A stretch of 64,000 nucleotides of DNA from JANWHQ01 sp963775275 (lineage in GTDB: Bacteria > Pseudomonadota > Alphaproteobacteria > Caulobacterales > Caulobacteraceae): assembly GCA_963775275.1 (NCBI GenBank), contig CAVZII010000005.1, positions 3,348,001 to 3,412,000 on the forward strand, written 5' to 3'. Below are positions 28,972 to 37,796 of the stretch, piece after piece. A program made the position numbers and the translations under genes. The notes under the pieces were generated by a model. The model was not told the DNA's origin, ran no database searches, and saw only the letters and a list, made by a program, of their open reading frames with translations. The first letter of the stretch is position 1. Each line of letters starts with the position of its first letter.

Positions 28972-29931
28972 GTGAGAGTGGTGCTGGCGCAGCCGCGCGG
29001 ATTCTGCGCGGGCGTGGTCCGGGCGATCGACATCGTGGATCGGGCGCTGGAGAAGTTCGGGCGTCCCGTCTACGTGCGCCACGAAATCGTGCACAACCGG
29101 CACGTGGTCGAGGGCCTGAAGGCCAAGGGCGCGGTTTTCGTCGAGGAGCTGTCCGAAGTGCCCGAGGGGGCGATCACGGTCTTCAGCGCCCACGGCGTCG
29201 CGCGCTCGGTGGTGAACGAGGCCAAGTCCCGGGGCCTGCCGGTGCTGGACGCGACCTGTCCCCTGGTCTCCAAGGTGCACGCACAAGGCAAGCACTACGT
29301 CGCCAAGGGGCGGACCCTGGTCCTGATCGGCCACGCCGGCCACCCGGAGGTGGAGGGCACCATGGGCCAGGTCCGTGGGCCGGTGCACCTGGTGGCCAGC
29401 GAGAAGGAGGTCGAGCGCCTCGACCTGCCGTCCGACACGCCTTTGGCCTACGTCACCCAGACCACGCTCAGCGTCGACGACACCAAGAACGTGATCGCGG
29501 CCTTGAAGGCGCGGTTCAAGGACGTTCAGGGCCCCGACACCGCGGACATCTGCTATGCGACCCAACATCGGCAGTCGGCCGTGCGGGACCTGTGCAAGGT
29601 CGCCGACGTCCTTCTGGTGGTCGGCGCCAAGAACAGCTCCAACTCCAACCGGCTTTGCGAGATCGGCCTGGAGGAAGGGCTGCCGAGCTATCTCCTGGCG
29701 GATGGCACCGAACTGGACCCCGCTTGGGTCAAGGACGCAAAGGTCGTAGGCTTGACGGCTGGGGCGTCCGCGCCGGAAGAGCTGGTGCTCGGCGTGATCG
29801 AGGCGCTGAAGCGGATCGAAGAGGTGGAGGTCGTCGAGATGGACGGCATCCGCGAGGACATCGAATTTCGTCTGCCGGCGGCGTTGCGCAACCGGGCTGT
29901 CGCGCCCGCGCGCGTGGACGTGGCAGGCTAA
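28972..29931 (+). CDS. ispH: 4-hydroxy-3-methylbut-2-enyl diphosphate reductase
   Basis: 319 aa. It is the last MEP step, giving IPP and DMAPP. The [4Fe-4S] ligand Cys residues are in QPRGFCAGVVRAI, LDATCPLVSKVH and ADICYATQHRQSA. VRHEIVHNRHVV, FSAHGV and the catalytic Glu region HPEVEGTMGQ are present. GTG at 28972 is preferred: GGGGAGGGG lies 8-10 bases upstream and the family normally begins with this VVLAQPRGFC strand. ATG codons at 28855 and 28927 are in frame but poorly placed. It is followed 10 bp later by hpnH, so IPP production and hopanoid side-chain synthesis are in one operon. Confidence 0.94.
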   Translation: MRVVLAQPRGFCAGVVRAIDIVDRALEKFGRPVYVRHEIVHNRHVVEGLKAKGAVFVEELSEVPEGAITVFSAHGVARSVVNEAKSRGLPVLDATCPLVSKVHAQGKHYVAKGRTLVLIGHAGHPEVEGTMGQVRGPVHLVASEKEVERLDLPSDTPLAYVTQTTLSVDDTKNVIAALKARFKDVQGPDTADICYATQHRQSAVRDLCKVADVLLVVGAKNSSNSNRLCEIGLEEGLPSYLLADGTELDPAWVKDAKVVGLTAGASAPEELVLGVIEALKRIEEVEVVEMDGIREDIEFRLPAALRNRAVAPARVDVAG

Positions 29932-29941
29932 GGAGCTGAGC

Positions 29942-31096
29942 TTGGGACTTCCGTTGTCACAGGTGGTCCGGATCGGGACCTACATCTTCAAGCAGCACCT
30001 GACCGGGGTGAAGCGCTACCCGCTCGTGCTGATGCTGGAGCCGCTGTTCCGCTGCAACCTGGCTTGCGCCGGCTGCGGCAAGATCGACTATCCGGACGAG
30101 ATCCTGAACCAGCGCCTGAGCTACGACGAGTGCATGCAGGCGATCGACGAGTGCGGCGCGCCGGTGGTCTCGATCGCCGGCGGGGAGCCCCTGCTGCACC
30201 GGGAGATGCCCAAGATCGTCAAGGGCTTCCTGGAGCGGAAGAAGTTCGTGATCCTGTGCACGAACGCGCTGCTGCTGACCAAGAAGATAGACCAGTACGA
30301 GCCGGATCCGGGTTTCACCTGGTCCATCCACCTGGACGGCGACCAGGTCATGCACGACAAGGCCGTGTGCCTGGACGGCACCTACCAGAAGGCCGTTCAG
30401 GCGATAAAGCTCGCCAAGTCCAAGGGCTTCCGCACCCAGATCAACTGCACCCTGTTCAACGACGCCGAGCCCGAGCGGGTGGCGACCTTCTTCGACGAGA
30501 TGAAGGCGATCGGGATCGACGGCATCACCGTCTCGCCGGGCTATGCCTATGAGCGCGCGCCCGACCAGGAGCACTTCCTGAACCGCGAAAGGACCAAGAA
30601 GCTCTTCCGCGGAATCCTGTCGCGGGGCGAGGGCGGCCGGAAGTGGCCGTTCAGCCAGTCGACGATGTTCCTCGACTTCCTGGCGGGCAACCAGGCCTAC
30701 CTCTGCACGCCCTGGGGCAACCCGACGCGCACGGTCTTCGGCTGGCAGAAGCCCTGCTACCTCTTGGGCGAAGGCTACACCAAGACCTTCAAGGAGTTGA
30801 TGGAAGACACCAGGTGGGACGATTACGGCGTTGGAAACTATGAGAAATGCGCCGACTGCATGGTGCACTCAGGGTTCGAGGCCACCGCCGTCGCAGACAC
30901 CGTCAGACATCCGCTCAAGGCGGCCATGATCACCCTCGGCGGGGTGAACACCTCAAAGCCGATGGTCAAGGACATCCCGCTCGACCGGCAGCGCAAGGCC
31001 GACTTCGTCTTCTCGAGCCACGTCGAGAAGAAGCTAGCCGAGATCCGCGCCCGGGCCCATCAGCGCCCCGCCAAGAAGCTGACGCCCGCGGAGTAG
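29942..31096 (+). CDS. hpnH: Adenosyl-hopene transferase HpnH (radical SAM)
   Basis: 384 aa. HpnH adds the 5'-deoxyadenosyl group of SAM to diploptene, the first step of extended hopanoid synthesis. The radical-SAM cluster motif is FRCNLACAGCG with Cys at 38, 42 and 45; VVSIAGGEPLLHREM is the GGE motif. SIHLDGDQVMHD and a C-terminal Cys pair in YEKCADCMVHSGFEA are typical of HpnH. It starts at TTG with AAGGAG 8 bases upstream, 10 bp after ispH. Its 3' end overlaps hpnG (opposite strand) by 63 bp. Confidence 0.95.
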   Translation: MGLPLSQVVRIGTYIFKQHLTGVKRYPLVLMLEPLFRCNLACAGCGKIDYPDEILNQRLSYDECMQAIDECGAPVVSIAGGEPLLHREMPKIVKGFLERKKFVILCTNALLLTKKIDQYEPDPGFTWSIHLDGDQVMHDKAVCLDGTYQKAVQAIKLAKSKGFRTQINCTLFNDAEPERVATFFDEMKAIGIDGITVSPGYAYERAPDQEHFLNRERTKKLFRGILSRGEGGRKWPFSQSTMFLDFLAGNQAYLCTPWGNPTRTVFGWQKPCYLLGEGYTKTFKELMEDTRWDDYGVGNYEKCADCMVHSGFEATAVADTVRHPLKAAMITLGGVNTSKPMVKDIPLDRQRKADFVFSSHVEKKLAEIRARAHQRPAKKLTPAE

Positions 31097-31714
31097 GGCG
31101 CGAAAGGCGGTCTCCGCCTCCACCGCCACCCGGATCAGCGCCGGCAGCTCGCCGGGGCGGCGAATCAGCGCAGCCAGCACCGCCATCGCGTCCATCCCGC
31201 CGTCGCTGCGCATGCCCGCCTGGGCGGCCAGCGGCAGGGCGCGATCGGCGCCGTCCGAGATCACCCGCGCCGCGGCGAAGGGCAGGCCGTGGCGGGCCGC
31301 GACCCGCGCGGCGATGTGCGATTCCATGTCGACCGCCAGGGCGCCGGTGGTCCTCCGGAGCGAAGCCTTGGCCTCGGCGGTCGCGAGCATGACGCTCGAG
31401 CCCGCGATCGGGCCGCTGCGTACGCTCGGCAGGCGGGCGATGAGCCGGTCGGTCCAGGCCGGATCGGTTGCGAGCCGGGCTTCGGCGACGATCACCTCGG
31501 TCGCGACCACCCAGTCGCCAGGGCGAAGCGCGGGATCGAGCGCGCCGCCGAGGCCGATGCTGATGACGCCCGCCGCGCCCGGCCCGATCGCGTTCAGCGC
31601 CGCCTCCAGGCGCGCTTCGTCGCCGCCGCCCGCGATCGCGACGACGCCAGGTCCGGCCAGGATACGGGCCTCGCGCTTCAGCCCCGTCACTGCAATCAGG
31701 TCGCCCAGCGCCAT
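31034..31714 (-). CDS. hpnG: Adenosylhopane nucleosidase/phosphorylase HpnG
   Basis: 226 aa, of the purine-nucleoside-phosphorylase/MTA-nucleosidase fold. HpnG removes adenine from adenosylhopane to give ribosylhopane. GVISIGLGGALDPALRPGDW is the phosphate/ribose-binding region, ALAVDMESHIAARVAARHG holds the ME(S) ribose motif, and VISDGADRALP holds the catalytic Asp region. It lies tail-to-tail with hpnH, whose coding sequence it overlaps at 31034-31096. The last ~20 residues are therefore encoded opposite HpnH codons and may be poorly conserved. The 5' end is 56 bp from the divergent secreted-protein gene. Confidence 0.88.
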   Translation of the reverse strand: MALGDLIAVTGLKREARILAGPGVVAIAGGGDEARLEAALNAIGPGAAGVISIGLGGALDPALRPGDWVVATEVIVAEARLATDPAWTDRLIARLPSVRSGPIAGSSVMLATAEAKASLRRTTGALAVDMESHIAARVAARHGLPFAAARVISDGADRALPLAAQAGMRSDGGMDAMAVLAALIRRPGELPALIRVAVEAETAFRALLRGRQLLGGALMGPGADLG

Positions 31715-31770
31715 GGCGGAGAATAGAGCGTGCTTCGCAACGGCGGGCCAGTGGCGCTAAGCTCCGCCGC

Positions 31771-33150
31771 ATGAGACGGCTCGCGGCCTCCCTGCTGTGC
31801 CTCGGCGTGGCGCTTGCGGCGCCGGCAGGGGCGTCCGAGCCCGGGCCCGCGGCCGGCGGCTCGGTGATCTACCCCGAAAGCGCCCCGCCGCAGCCGCCTC
31901 CCAAGGGCGATCCGGAGGTGCTCTTCCAGCAGGGCATCGCCGCCCAACGTGCGCGCCAGGCGCCGCCGCAGATCAAGGGACCGCCACCGGGCATGCGGCC
32001 GTTGGCGATCGACCTCTTCTCCTCGAAGAACTTCTACAAGGACCGGGCGTCCTGGACCGACCCGCGATACTTCCGTTGCAATACCCCACGCCAGATCGTC
32101 GAGAGCCTGTGGGAGAGCGGCCGGATCGGCCCCGACCCGCCGACCTCGGCCTCCTGGGGCGACTGCCAGGTCGACTATCCGCTGAGCAGGATCGTCAGCC
32201 CTTACCCCTACAAGACGGCCAGGGAGCACTATGAGGCGCTCCTGGCCAAGGCCAGGGCGCACGGGGGACCGACGGTCTACACCAAGGCGACGACCCCGGA
32301 TTGGGACGGCTTCTACGTCCGCGACGAGCGGGTCTCGGAGATCTGGCCGAGGTACGCGCCCGACAAGAACCCCAAGAGCCTGCGCCCCGGCGACCGCTGG
32401 CAATGGGGCGGGATCGAGCAGGCGTCCACGGTGGTCTCGCTGCTGACGCCGGAGTACCAGACCCGCTACGTCCAGATGCTCTACCATGAGGGCGTGGACA
32501 ACTCGAAGCAGTGGAGCGCCTCGTTCTGCTATCCCGAAGGGCTGATCCGCTGGTGGGCGATGTCCTCGCGCGGCGGGAACTTCGAGCTGAGCATCACGCC
32601 CACCCGGGTGGAGTTCCTGTCGGGCATCGCAGACGACTTCCTGCGCGAGGTGCTGATCGGCCGCCGGCACGTGCAGAAGACCCCGCAGTGGTACGGCGAG
32701 ACCGTCGGCTTCTGGGACGGGGACACGCTGGTGGCCTGGACGGCCAACGTCCAGGGCTGGACCCAGCACACCATGTTCGAGTTCTCGAACAGCTTCGAGT
32801 CGGTGGAGACCTTCAAGCCGGTCTACGGCGCCCATCACAGGTTCATGGGCCTCGACCATGAGGCGGTCTGGTACGACCCTGAGGCCTTCGTCCGGCCGCT
32901 GCGCGTGCGCGACCGGTTCCTGCGCCGCGCGCCCGCCGGGGACCCAGACGCCCGCTTCACCTTCATCGAGTGCCTGTCGAACATCAAGGACGTGAACGGC
33001 CGGCCCAAGCAGCTGACCGCCGACGATCCAGGCTACGTCGACTACTACGCCCGGCCCTGGGCCAAGGTCTGGGAGGAATGGTTCGAGAAGGGCTGGGACA
33101 AGCCCGCCGACGGCCCGGTCCCGACCGACGTGCTGAACGAGCTCAAGTAG
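31771..33150 (+). CDS. Secreted protein of unknown function
   Basis: 459 aa. The signal peptide MRRLAASLLCLGVALAAPAG ends at GASE. The mature protein is rich in Trp, Tyr and Pro, with FSSKNFYKDRASWTDPRYFR, TPQWYGETVGFWDGDTLVAW, GWTQHTMFEFSNSFESVE and GLDHEAVWYDPEAFVRPLRV. I recognise this pattern from uncharacterised secreted proteins common in Sphingomonads and Caulobacterales, often near TonB receptors, but not a function. It lies inside the hopanoid cluster between hpnG and shc and has no clear link to it. It might be an envelope enzyme or binding protein. Confidence 0.75.
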   Translation: MRRLAASLLCLGVALAAPAGASEPGPAAGGSVIYPESAPPQPPPKGDPEVLFQQGIAAQRARQAPPQIKGPPPGMRPLAIDLFSSKNFYKDRASWTDPRYFRCNTPRQIVESLWESGRIGPDPPTSASWGDCQVDYPLSRIVSPYPYKTAREHYEALLAKARAHGGPTVYTKATTPDWDGFYVRDERVSEIWPRYAPDKNPKSLRPGDRWQWGGIEQASTVVSLLTPEYQTRYVQMLYHEGVDNSKQWSASFCYPEGLIRWWAMSSRGGNFELSITPTRVEFLSGIADDFLREVLIGRRHVQKTPQWYGETVGFWDGDTLVAWTANVQGWTQHTMFEFSNSFESVETFKPVYGAHHRFMGLDHEAVWYDPEAFVRPLRVRDRFLRRAPAGDPDARFTFIECLSNIKDVNGRPKQLTADDPGYVDYYARPWAKVWEEWFEKGWDKPADGPVPTDVLNELK

Positions 33151-33199
33151 GAGAACGGCAGCCGAATGGCCGCGGGCTGCCGCCGGTCGCGCCAGTCAA

Positions 33200-33225
33200 C
33201 CGCCAAGCGCGCCAAGAGCGCCAAG
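33200..33225 (+). repeat. GCCAAG-type repeat, left copy
   Basis: A 26-bp motif of the form CCGCCAAG, three bases, GCCAAG, three bases, GCCAAG. Its inverted partner is at 33647-33672, within the first codons of the GxxExxY gene. The pair encloses the gene and suggests a small mobile or duplicated cassette. Confidence 0.6.
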
Positions 33226-33266
33226 GGGTCAACCTGGCGACGGCTGCTGACGCCGAGAAGGTGGGT

Positions 33267-33707
33267 TCATCTGATGAATCGTCTCACGCCATCCTTGAAT
33301 AGGGCCACGTTGAAGTTGATCAGCAGCCCCACGTGGCAGCCCGAAAGCCTAAGGTAGGTGAGGATCTGCTCCTCATGGAGGCGCGCGAGACGGTCGACGG
33401 CTTTCACCTCGACCAGGACCGAACGGTTGACTACGAGGTCCAGGCGATAGCCGGCATCCAGGGCGAGGCCCTTGTAGACGACGGGAAGCGCGACTCGACG
33501 CGCGGCCGACAGGCCACGCTGGGTCAGCTCGTGAAGAAGGCACTGCTCATAGGCCGACTCCAGCAGCCCCGGTCCCAGAGCCCGATGGACTTCCAGCCCC
33601 GCATCGACGACGGACCGGGCGAGGGCGTCAATGGCCTGTGAAGGTTCTTGGCGAGCTTGGCGCTCTTGGCGGTCAGACTGATCTTGCATGGCCCCCGCCC
33701 CAGCCAT
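33267..33707 (-). CDS. GxxExxY family protein
   Basis: 146 aa. The signature GPGLLESAYEQCL is the GxxExxY motif. The core (LPVVYKGLALDAGYRLDLVV, then VLVEVKAVDRLARLHEEQIL, then TYLRLSGCHVGLLINFN) has the D...ExK arrangement of PD-(D/E)xK nuclease-like folds. The function is unknown; such genes are scattered, mobile-looking and often flanked by GCCAAG repeats. The N-terminal DRQERQARQ segment is encoded by one such repeat. Start is uncertain: ATG at 33707 or an internal ATG at 33689. It is an insertion inside the hopanoid cluster, upstream of shc in opposite transcriptional context. Confidence 0.8.
   Translation of the reverse strand: MAGAGAMQDQSDRQERQARQEPSQAIDALARSVVDAGLEVHRALGPGLLESAYEQCLLHELTQRGLSAARRVALPVVYKGLALDAGYRLDLVVNRSVLVEVKAVDRLARLHEEQILTYLRLSGCHVGLLINFNVALFKDGVRRFIR
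33647..33672 (-). repeat. GCCAAG-type repeat, right (inverted) copy
   Basis: The inverted counterpart of 33200-33225 (same CCGCCAAG-N3-GCCAAG-N3-GCCAAG pattern on the minus strand), lying in the coding start of the GxxExxY gene. Confidence 0.6.
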
Positions 33708-33711
33708 CCGC

Positions 33712-35661
33712 TCACATTCCCCACGCCGTGCGGGGCTCGTTGCTGCGCTTGAGGTTGCGGTAGCGGGCCAGGGCCCAGAGGGGGAAGAATTTCGAATAGC
33801 CGTGGTAGCGGAGGTAGAACACCCGCGGGAAGCCGCCGCCGGTGTAGTGGTCCTCGGGCCAGAAGCCGGTCTCGTCCTGGTGGCGCTGCAGCCAGGCGAC
33901 GCCCCGCTCCACCGCCGGATGGTCGGTCTCGCCCGCCGCCATCAGGCCGATCAGCGCCCAGGCGGTCTGTGACGCGCGGGATTCGGCCGGTTCATAGCCC
34001 GTGTAGTCCAACGCGTAGCTGTCGCAGCTTTCGCCCCACCCGCCATCCGGGTTCTGGATCTTCACCAGCCAGTCGACCGCCTTGCGCATGACCGGCGCCT
34101 GGGGATCGATGCCCGCGGCGTTCAGCGCACAGAGCGCCGACCAGGTCCCGTAGATGTAGTTCACCCCCCAGCGGCCGAACCAGCTGCCGTCGGCCTCCTG
34201 GTCCTTCACGAGGTAGTCCACCGCCGCCTTCATCCGCGGATCCTCGGCCGAGACGCCGATCTGGGCGAGCAGGCTGACGCAGCGGGCCGAGACGTCCACG
34301 GTCGGCGGATCGAGCAGGGCGCCGTGGTCGGCGAAGGGGATGTTGTTCAGGTAGGTGTAGGCGTTGTCGGCGTCGAAGGCGCCCCAGCCGCCGTTCCTGC
34401 TCTGCACGCCCCAGATCCATTCGGCGCCGCGGTCGATCGCCTCGTCGTAGCCTTCGGCGCCGAGGCGTTTCTGCGCCCTGTCCATGGCCAGGGCCACCAC
34501 CGCCGTGTCGTCCACGTCCGGATAGTGGGCGTTGTTGTACTGGAAGGCCCAGCCGCCGGGCCGCACGCCTGGCCGCGCGTCCGCCCAGTCGCCGACCACG
34601 TCCAGCACCTGCAGCGGCTTCATCCATGCCAGGCCCTCGAGCACCCGGCGCTCGGCCTCCCCGCCGCCCGCCTCCATCAGAGCGTGGCAGACCAGAGACG
34701 TGTCCCACACCGGCGAGACGCAGGGCTGGCAGTAGGCCTCATCCTCCTTGATCACCATCAGCCGCTCGACCGAAGTCCTCGCCAGCTTGCGGTGCGGATG
34801 GTCCTCGGGATAGCCGAGGACGTCGAACATCATCACGCTGTTGGCCATGGCCGGATAGATGGCGCCCAGGCCGTCCACGCCGTTCAGGCGCTCGGTCACG
34901 AACGCCACGCAGCGGTCGATGGCCCTTTGCCGCAGGCCCCTTGGCCAGAACGGATCGGCGGCCTTGAGCACGACATCGAGCGCGTTGAAGAACCAGGTCC
35001 ACAACCGGCTGCGGTGGGCGACCTGGGACTTGGGCTTTACCGTGCTGGCGGGCAGGTAGAGCTCGTCCACCTTCACGCCGCGCGCGTTCCTCGCCACCGG
35101 CTTCTTCACCTGCAGGACCAGCAGTGGAACGATCACCGTCCGCGCCCAGTAGGACATCTTGGACAGGTGGATCGGGAACCAGCGCGGCAGCAGGATCAGC
35201 TCGACCGGCATGGTCGGGATCGTCTTCCAGGGGCCCGCGCCATAGAGGGCGAGCTGGAAGCGGGTGAAGACGTTCACGGCCGAGGCGCCGCCGGCGGCGT
35301 GGATCGCCTCGCGCGCGCGGACCATGTGCGGCGCATCGATCCGATCGCCGATCATCTTGAGGGCGAAGTAGGCCTTGACGCTGGCCGAGATGTCGAAGGC
35401 GCCGCCGAAGTAGAGCGGCCAGCCGCCGTGATCGCCCTGGATGCGGCGCAGGTACCGTCCGATCTTGGCCTCGAGCTCCAGGTCCTCGGGCTCGCCGAGG
35501 TAGTGCTTCAGGAGGACGAACTCGGCCGGGATGGTGGCGTCGGCCTCCAGCTCGAACACCCAATGGCCGTCCTCGCGCTGGCGGTCCATGAGCGCGCGCG
35601 CGGCGCGGTCGATCGCGGTCTGGAGCGCCTTTGCGTCGAGGTCTGAGGGGGTGTCGTACAT
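33712..35661 (-). CDS. shc: Squalene-hopene cyclase
   Basis: 649 aa. It cyclises squalene to hopene/hopanol at the membrane. The protonating motif DVDDTAVV starts at residue 382, with Asp384 the likely catalytic acid. Several QW repeats are visible (RQREDGHWVFELEAD, RIQGDHGGWPLYFGG, QSRNGGWGAFDADN, KDQEADGSWFGRWG, KIQNPDGGWGESCDS, RHQDETGFW). The length and ends (C-terminal FPLWALARYRNLKRS) match bacterial Shc/HpnF. It heads the shc-hpnE-hpnD-hpnC run as the last gene transcribed, since hpnE ends 22 bp upstream. Confidence 0.97.
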   Translation of the reverse strand: MYDTPSDLDAKALQTAIDRAARALMDRQREDGHWVFELEADATIPAEFVLLKHYLGEPEDLELEAKIGRYLRRIQGDHGGWPLYFGGAFDISASVKAYFALKMIGDRIDAPHMVRAREAIHAAGGASAVNVFTRFQLALYGAGPWKTIPTMPVELILLPRWFPIHLSKMSYWARTVIVPLLVLQVKKPVARNARGVKVDELYLPASTVKPKSQVAHRSRLWTWFFNALDVVLKAADPFWPRGLRQRAIDRCVAFVTERLNGVDGLGAIYPAMANSVMMFDVLGYPEDHPHRKLARTSVERLMVIKEDEAYCQPCVSPVWDTSLVCHALMEAGGGEAERRVLEGLAWMKPLQVLDVVGDWADARPGVRPGGWAFQYNNAHYPDVDDTAVVALAMDRAQKRLGAEGYDEAIDRGAEWIWGVQSRNGGWGAFDADNAYTYLNNIPFADHGALLDPPTVDVSARCVSLLAQIGVSAEDPRMKAAVDYLVKDQEADGSWFGRWGVNYIYGTWSALCALNAAGIDPQAPVMRKAVDWLVKIQNPDGGWGESCDSYALDYTGYEPAESRASQTAWALIGLMAAGETDHPAVERGVAWLQRHQDETGFWPEDHYTGGGFPRVFYLRYHGYSKFFPLWALARYRNLKRSNEPRTAWGM

Positions 35662-35682
35662 GGCTGCGTGTGCGCCGCGACC

Positions 35683-36939
35683 CTAGCCGATCTTGGCTTT
35701 CAGCGCCAAAGCGGCGGCCGTCTCGCCCGACCTCAACGCGCCCTCGATGGTCGAGGGAAGGCCGGTGTCGGTCCAGTCGCCGGCGAGGAACAGGTTGCGC
35801 CAGAGGGTGCGCGCGGGCGGGCGCTTCGCCTCCTGATCGGGCGTCGCGGCGAAGGTCGCGCGGCGCTCCTTGACGATCTGCCAGGGCGGGAGCGGCTCAT
35901 CCAGGCCGTGCGCCCGGGCGACGTCGGCCCACAGCGCCTCGGCCAGGACCTGGCGGTCGGCGTCCAGGAACCGGTCCGCGCCGCTGACGGTCACCGAGAT
36001 CCGGTCCTCGAAGGCGAAGATCCATTCGGCGATGCCGCCCACCACGCCCAGCATCAGCTCGGCGCCCTCGGGCGCGGGCCGCCTGAAATGGGCGTTGACG
36101 ATGGCGCGGAAGTCGTCGGGCGCCTGCAGTCCGGGCAACAGGTCCTGGGCGGCCCAGGGCGGGACGGCCAGGATCACGCAGTCGCCGGGAGGCAGGGCGA
36201 TGATCTCGTCCGGCAGGACCAGCTTCGCAAGCCGGTCGCCGGCGAACTCCAGGGCGCGTACCCGCCGTCCCAGGCGGACCCGGGCGCCGTGGGCCTCCAG
36301 ATAGGCGAGGGCGGGATCGATGAAGGCGGCGGCCAGGGTGGGCTGGGCGATCCGCGGGCGGCACGCGCGGCCGCCCTTGGCCAGGGTCTCGCGGATGACG
36401 GCGGCGGCGAGCGCGGCGGATCCGGTCCTCGGCTCGGTGTTCAGCACCGCGAGCAGGAAGGGCTCCAGCAGCTTGTCCCAGAGGGGGCCGCTGCAGGCGA
36501 TGAGCTGTTCGATGGCGCGCCCCGGCGGCGGGTTGAGCAGCGCCGCCAGGCCGAGGTAGTCCGTCGCCCGCGTGCCCGGGACGCGTCTCGATGGGTCCAT
36601 GATCCAGAAGGGAAGGGGGCCTTCGGATGGTCGAAGGGTCCAGCGCTCGCCCGAGCGGAAATCGAAGAACGGGATGGCGGCCCTTTCCGGGCCGGCCAGG
36701 CGATCGGACGCGCCGATGACGGCGAGGTAGTCCCTGACCGCCCGGTTGCCCGAAAGGACCAGATGGTTGCCGTTGTCGATCACGGTCCCGAGCTGGGGGT
36801 CGCGATAGGAGCGGCAGCGCCCGCCCGCCTGGGCCGCGCCCTCGTGCACCTCGACCCGTTCGCCCTGGCCCGCCAAGGCCACGGCCGCCGACAGGCCGGC
36901 GAGCCCGGCGCCGACCACATGGATGATCCGTCCGCTCAA
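35683..36939 (-). CDS. hpnE: Hydroxysqualene dehydroxylase HpnE
   Basis: 418 aa FAD-dependent amine-oxidase-like protein that converts hydroxysqualene to squalene. The N-terminal Rossmann motif is IHVVGAGLAGLSAAVALAG, with VEVHEGAAQAGGRCRSY next. RTLWRNLFLAGDWTDTGLPS and TIEGALRSGETAA are the C-terminal FAD motif. LLEPFLLAVLNTEPRTGSA is typical of HpnE. It overlaps hpnD by 4 bases (ATGA) and is co-translated with hpnC/hpnD, completing the farnesyl-diphosphate-to-squalene route of this organism. Confidence 0.94.
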   Translation of the reverse strand: MSGRIIHVVGAGLAGLSAAVALAGQGERVEVHEGAAQAGGRCRSYRDPQLGTVIDNGNHLVLSGNRAVRDYLAVIGASDRLAGPERAAIPFFDFRSGERWTLRPSEGPLPFWIMDPSRRVPGTRATDYLGLAALLNPPPGRAIEQLIACSGPLWDKLLEPFLLAVLNTEPRTGSAALAAAVIRETLAKGGRACRPRIAQPTLAAAFIDPALAYLEAHGARVRLGRRVRALEFAGDRLAKLVLPDEIIALPPGDCVILAVPPWAAQDLLPGLQAPDDFRAIVNAHFRRPAPEGAELMLGVVGGIAEWIFAFEDRISVTVSGADRFLDADRQVLAEALWADVARAHGLDEPLPPWQIVKERRATFAATPDQEAKRPPARTLWRNLFLAGDWTDTGLPSTIEGALRSGETAAALALKAKIG

Positions 36940-37796
36940 GCCAGGAGCCCGCCCAGCAGACCCGTCCTCACGACGATCCAGATCAGCTCGCCCTTGCCGA
37001 TCCGGGCGCGGACGCGCGGCGGCGCCCAGCCCCGCATCTCGGCCTTGCGCAGGATCCGCGAATAGACCGCCTCCATCAGCCGGGGTGCGGCGAGCTTGCC
37101 GGCGGGACGTCCGGCCAGGACCTTGGCGGCGGCGGCGTAGTGGACGTGGGCGAGGCTCGCCAGGGCGCGACAGGCGTGGTCGACCCTCGAGTCGGCGATG
37201 ACGGCTCTGGGATCCTCGCCCTCGAGGCCGGCGTCGTCGAGCAGCTCGCGCGGTAGGTAGAGCCGACCGATCTCGGCGTCCTCGTCCAGGTCGCGCAGGA
37301 TGTTGGTCAGTTGCAGCGCCCGTCCCAGATGATGGGCGAGCTTGTCGCCCGGCCCGTCCTGCATGCCGAAGATCCGCACCGACAGGCGCCCGACCGCGCT
37401 GGCTACGCGGTCGCAGTAGAGGTCGAGCTTGGCGATGCCCGGGGCGCGGATGTCCTCGTCCACGTCCATCTGCATGCCGTCGATCACGGTCAGGAAGTCG
37501 GCCTTGCGAGGCTGGAAGCGGCGGACGGCCTCGGCGACGATGACGGCGCGGCCCGCATCGCCGCCGGCGTAGAGGGACTCGATGTCGGCGCGCCAGGCGT
37601 CGAGCGCGGCGCGGCGATCGGCGCGCTCGCCCTGCATGTCGTCGGCGATGTCGTCGACCTCGCGGCAGAAGCCGTAGACGGCGTACATGGCCTCGCGCTC
37701 AGCCTTGGGCAGCACGCGCATGCCGGCATAGAACGAGCTGCCGGAGGCCTGGGCGGCGACCTGCGCCTGGTCGGCGTGGTCTGCGGCGGCGGTCAT
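36936..37796 (-). CDS. hpnD: Presqualene diphosphate synthase HpnD
   Basis: 286 aa trans-prenyltransferase that joins two farnesyl diphosphates to presqualene diphosphate. Squalene/phytoene synthase motifs are YAVYGFCREVDDIADDM (first Asp-rich), CDRVASAVGRLSVRIFG, and HLGRALQLTNILRDLDEDAE (second Asp-rich). Starts inside the hpnC stop (overlap at 37793-37796) and ends overlapping hpnE, so hpnC, hpnD and hpnE are translationally linked. Confidence 0.95.
   Translation of the reverse strand: MTAAADHADQAQVAAQASGSSFYAGMRVLPKAEREAMYAVYGFCREVDDIADDMQGERADRRAALDAWRADIESLYAGGDAGRAVIVAEAVRRFQPRKADFLTVIDGMQMDVDEDIRAPGIAKLDLYCDRVASAVGRLSVRIFGMQDGPGDKLAHHLGRALQLTNILRDLDEDAEIGRLYLPRELLDDAGLEGEDPRAVIADSRVDHACRALASLAHVHYAAAAKVLAGRPAGKLAAPRLMEAVYSRILRKAEMRGWAPPRVRARIGKGELIWIVVRTGLLGGLLA

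Noticed and set aside
28824..29033. Longer ispG start upstream of 28823
   Set aside because: It would be antisense to ispH and lacks family similarity. The GTG at 28823 has a good ribosome site.
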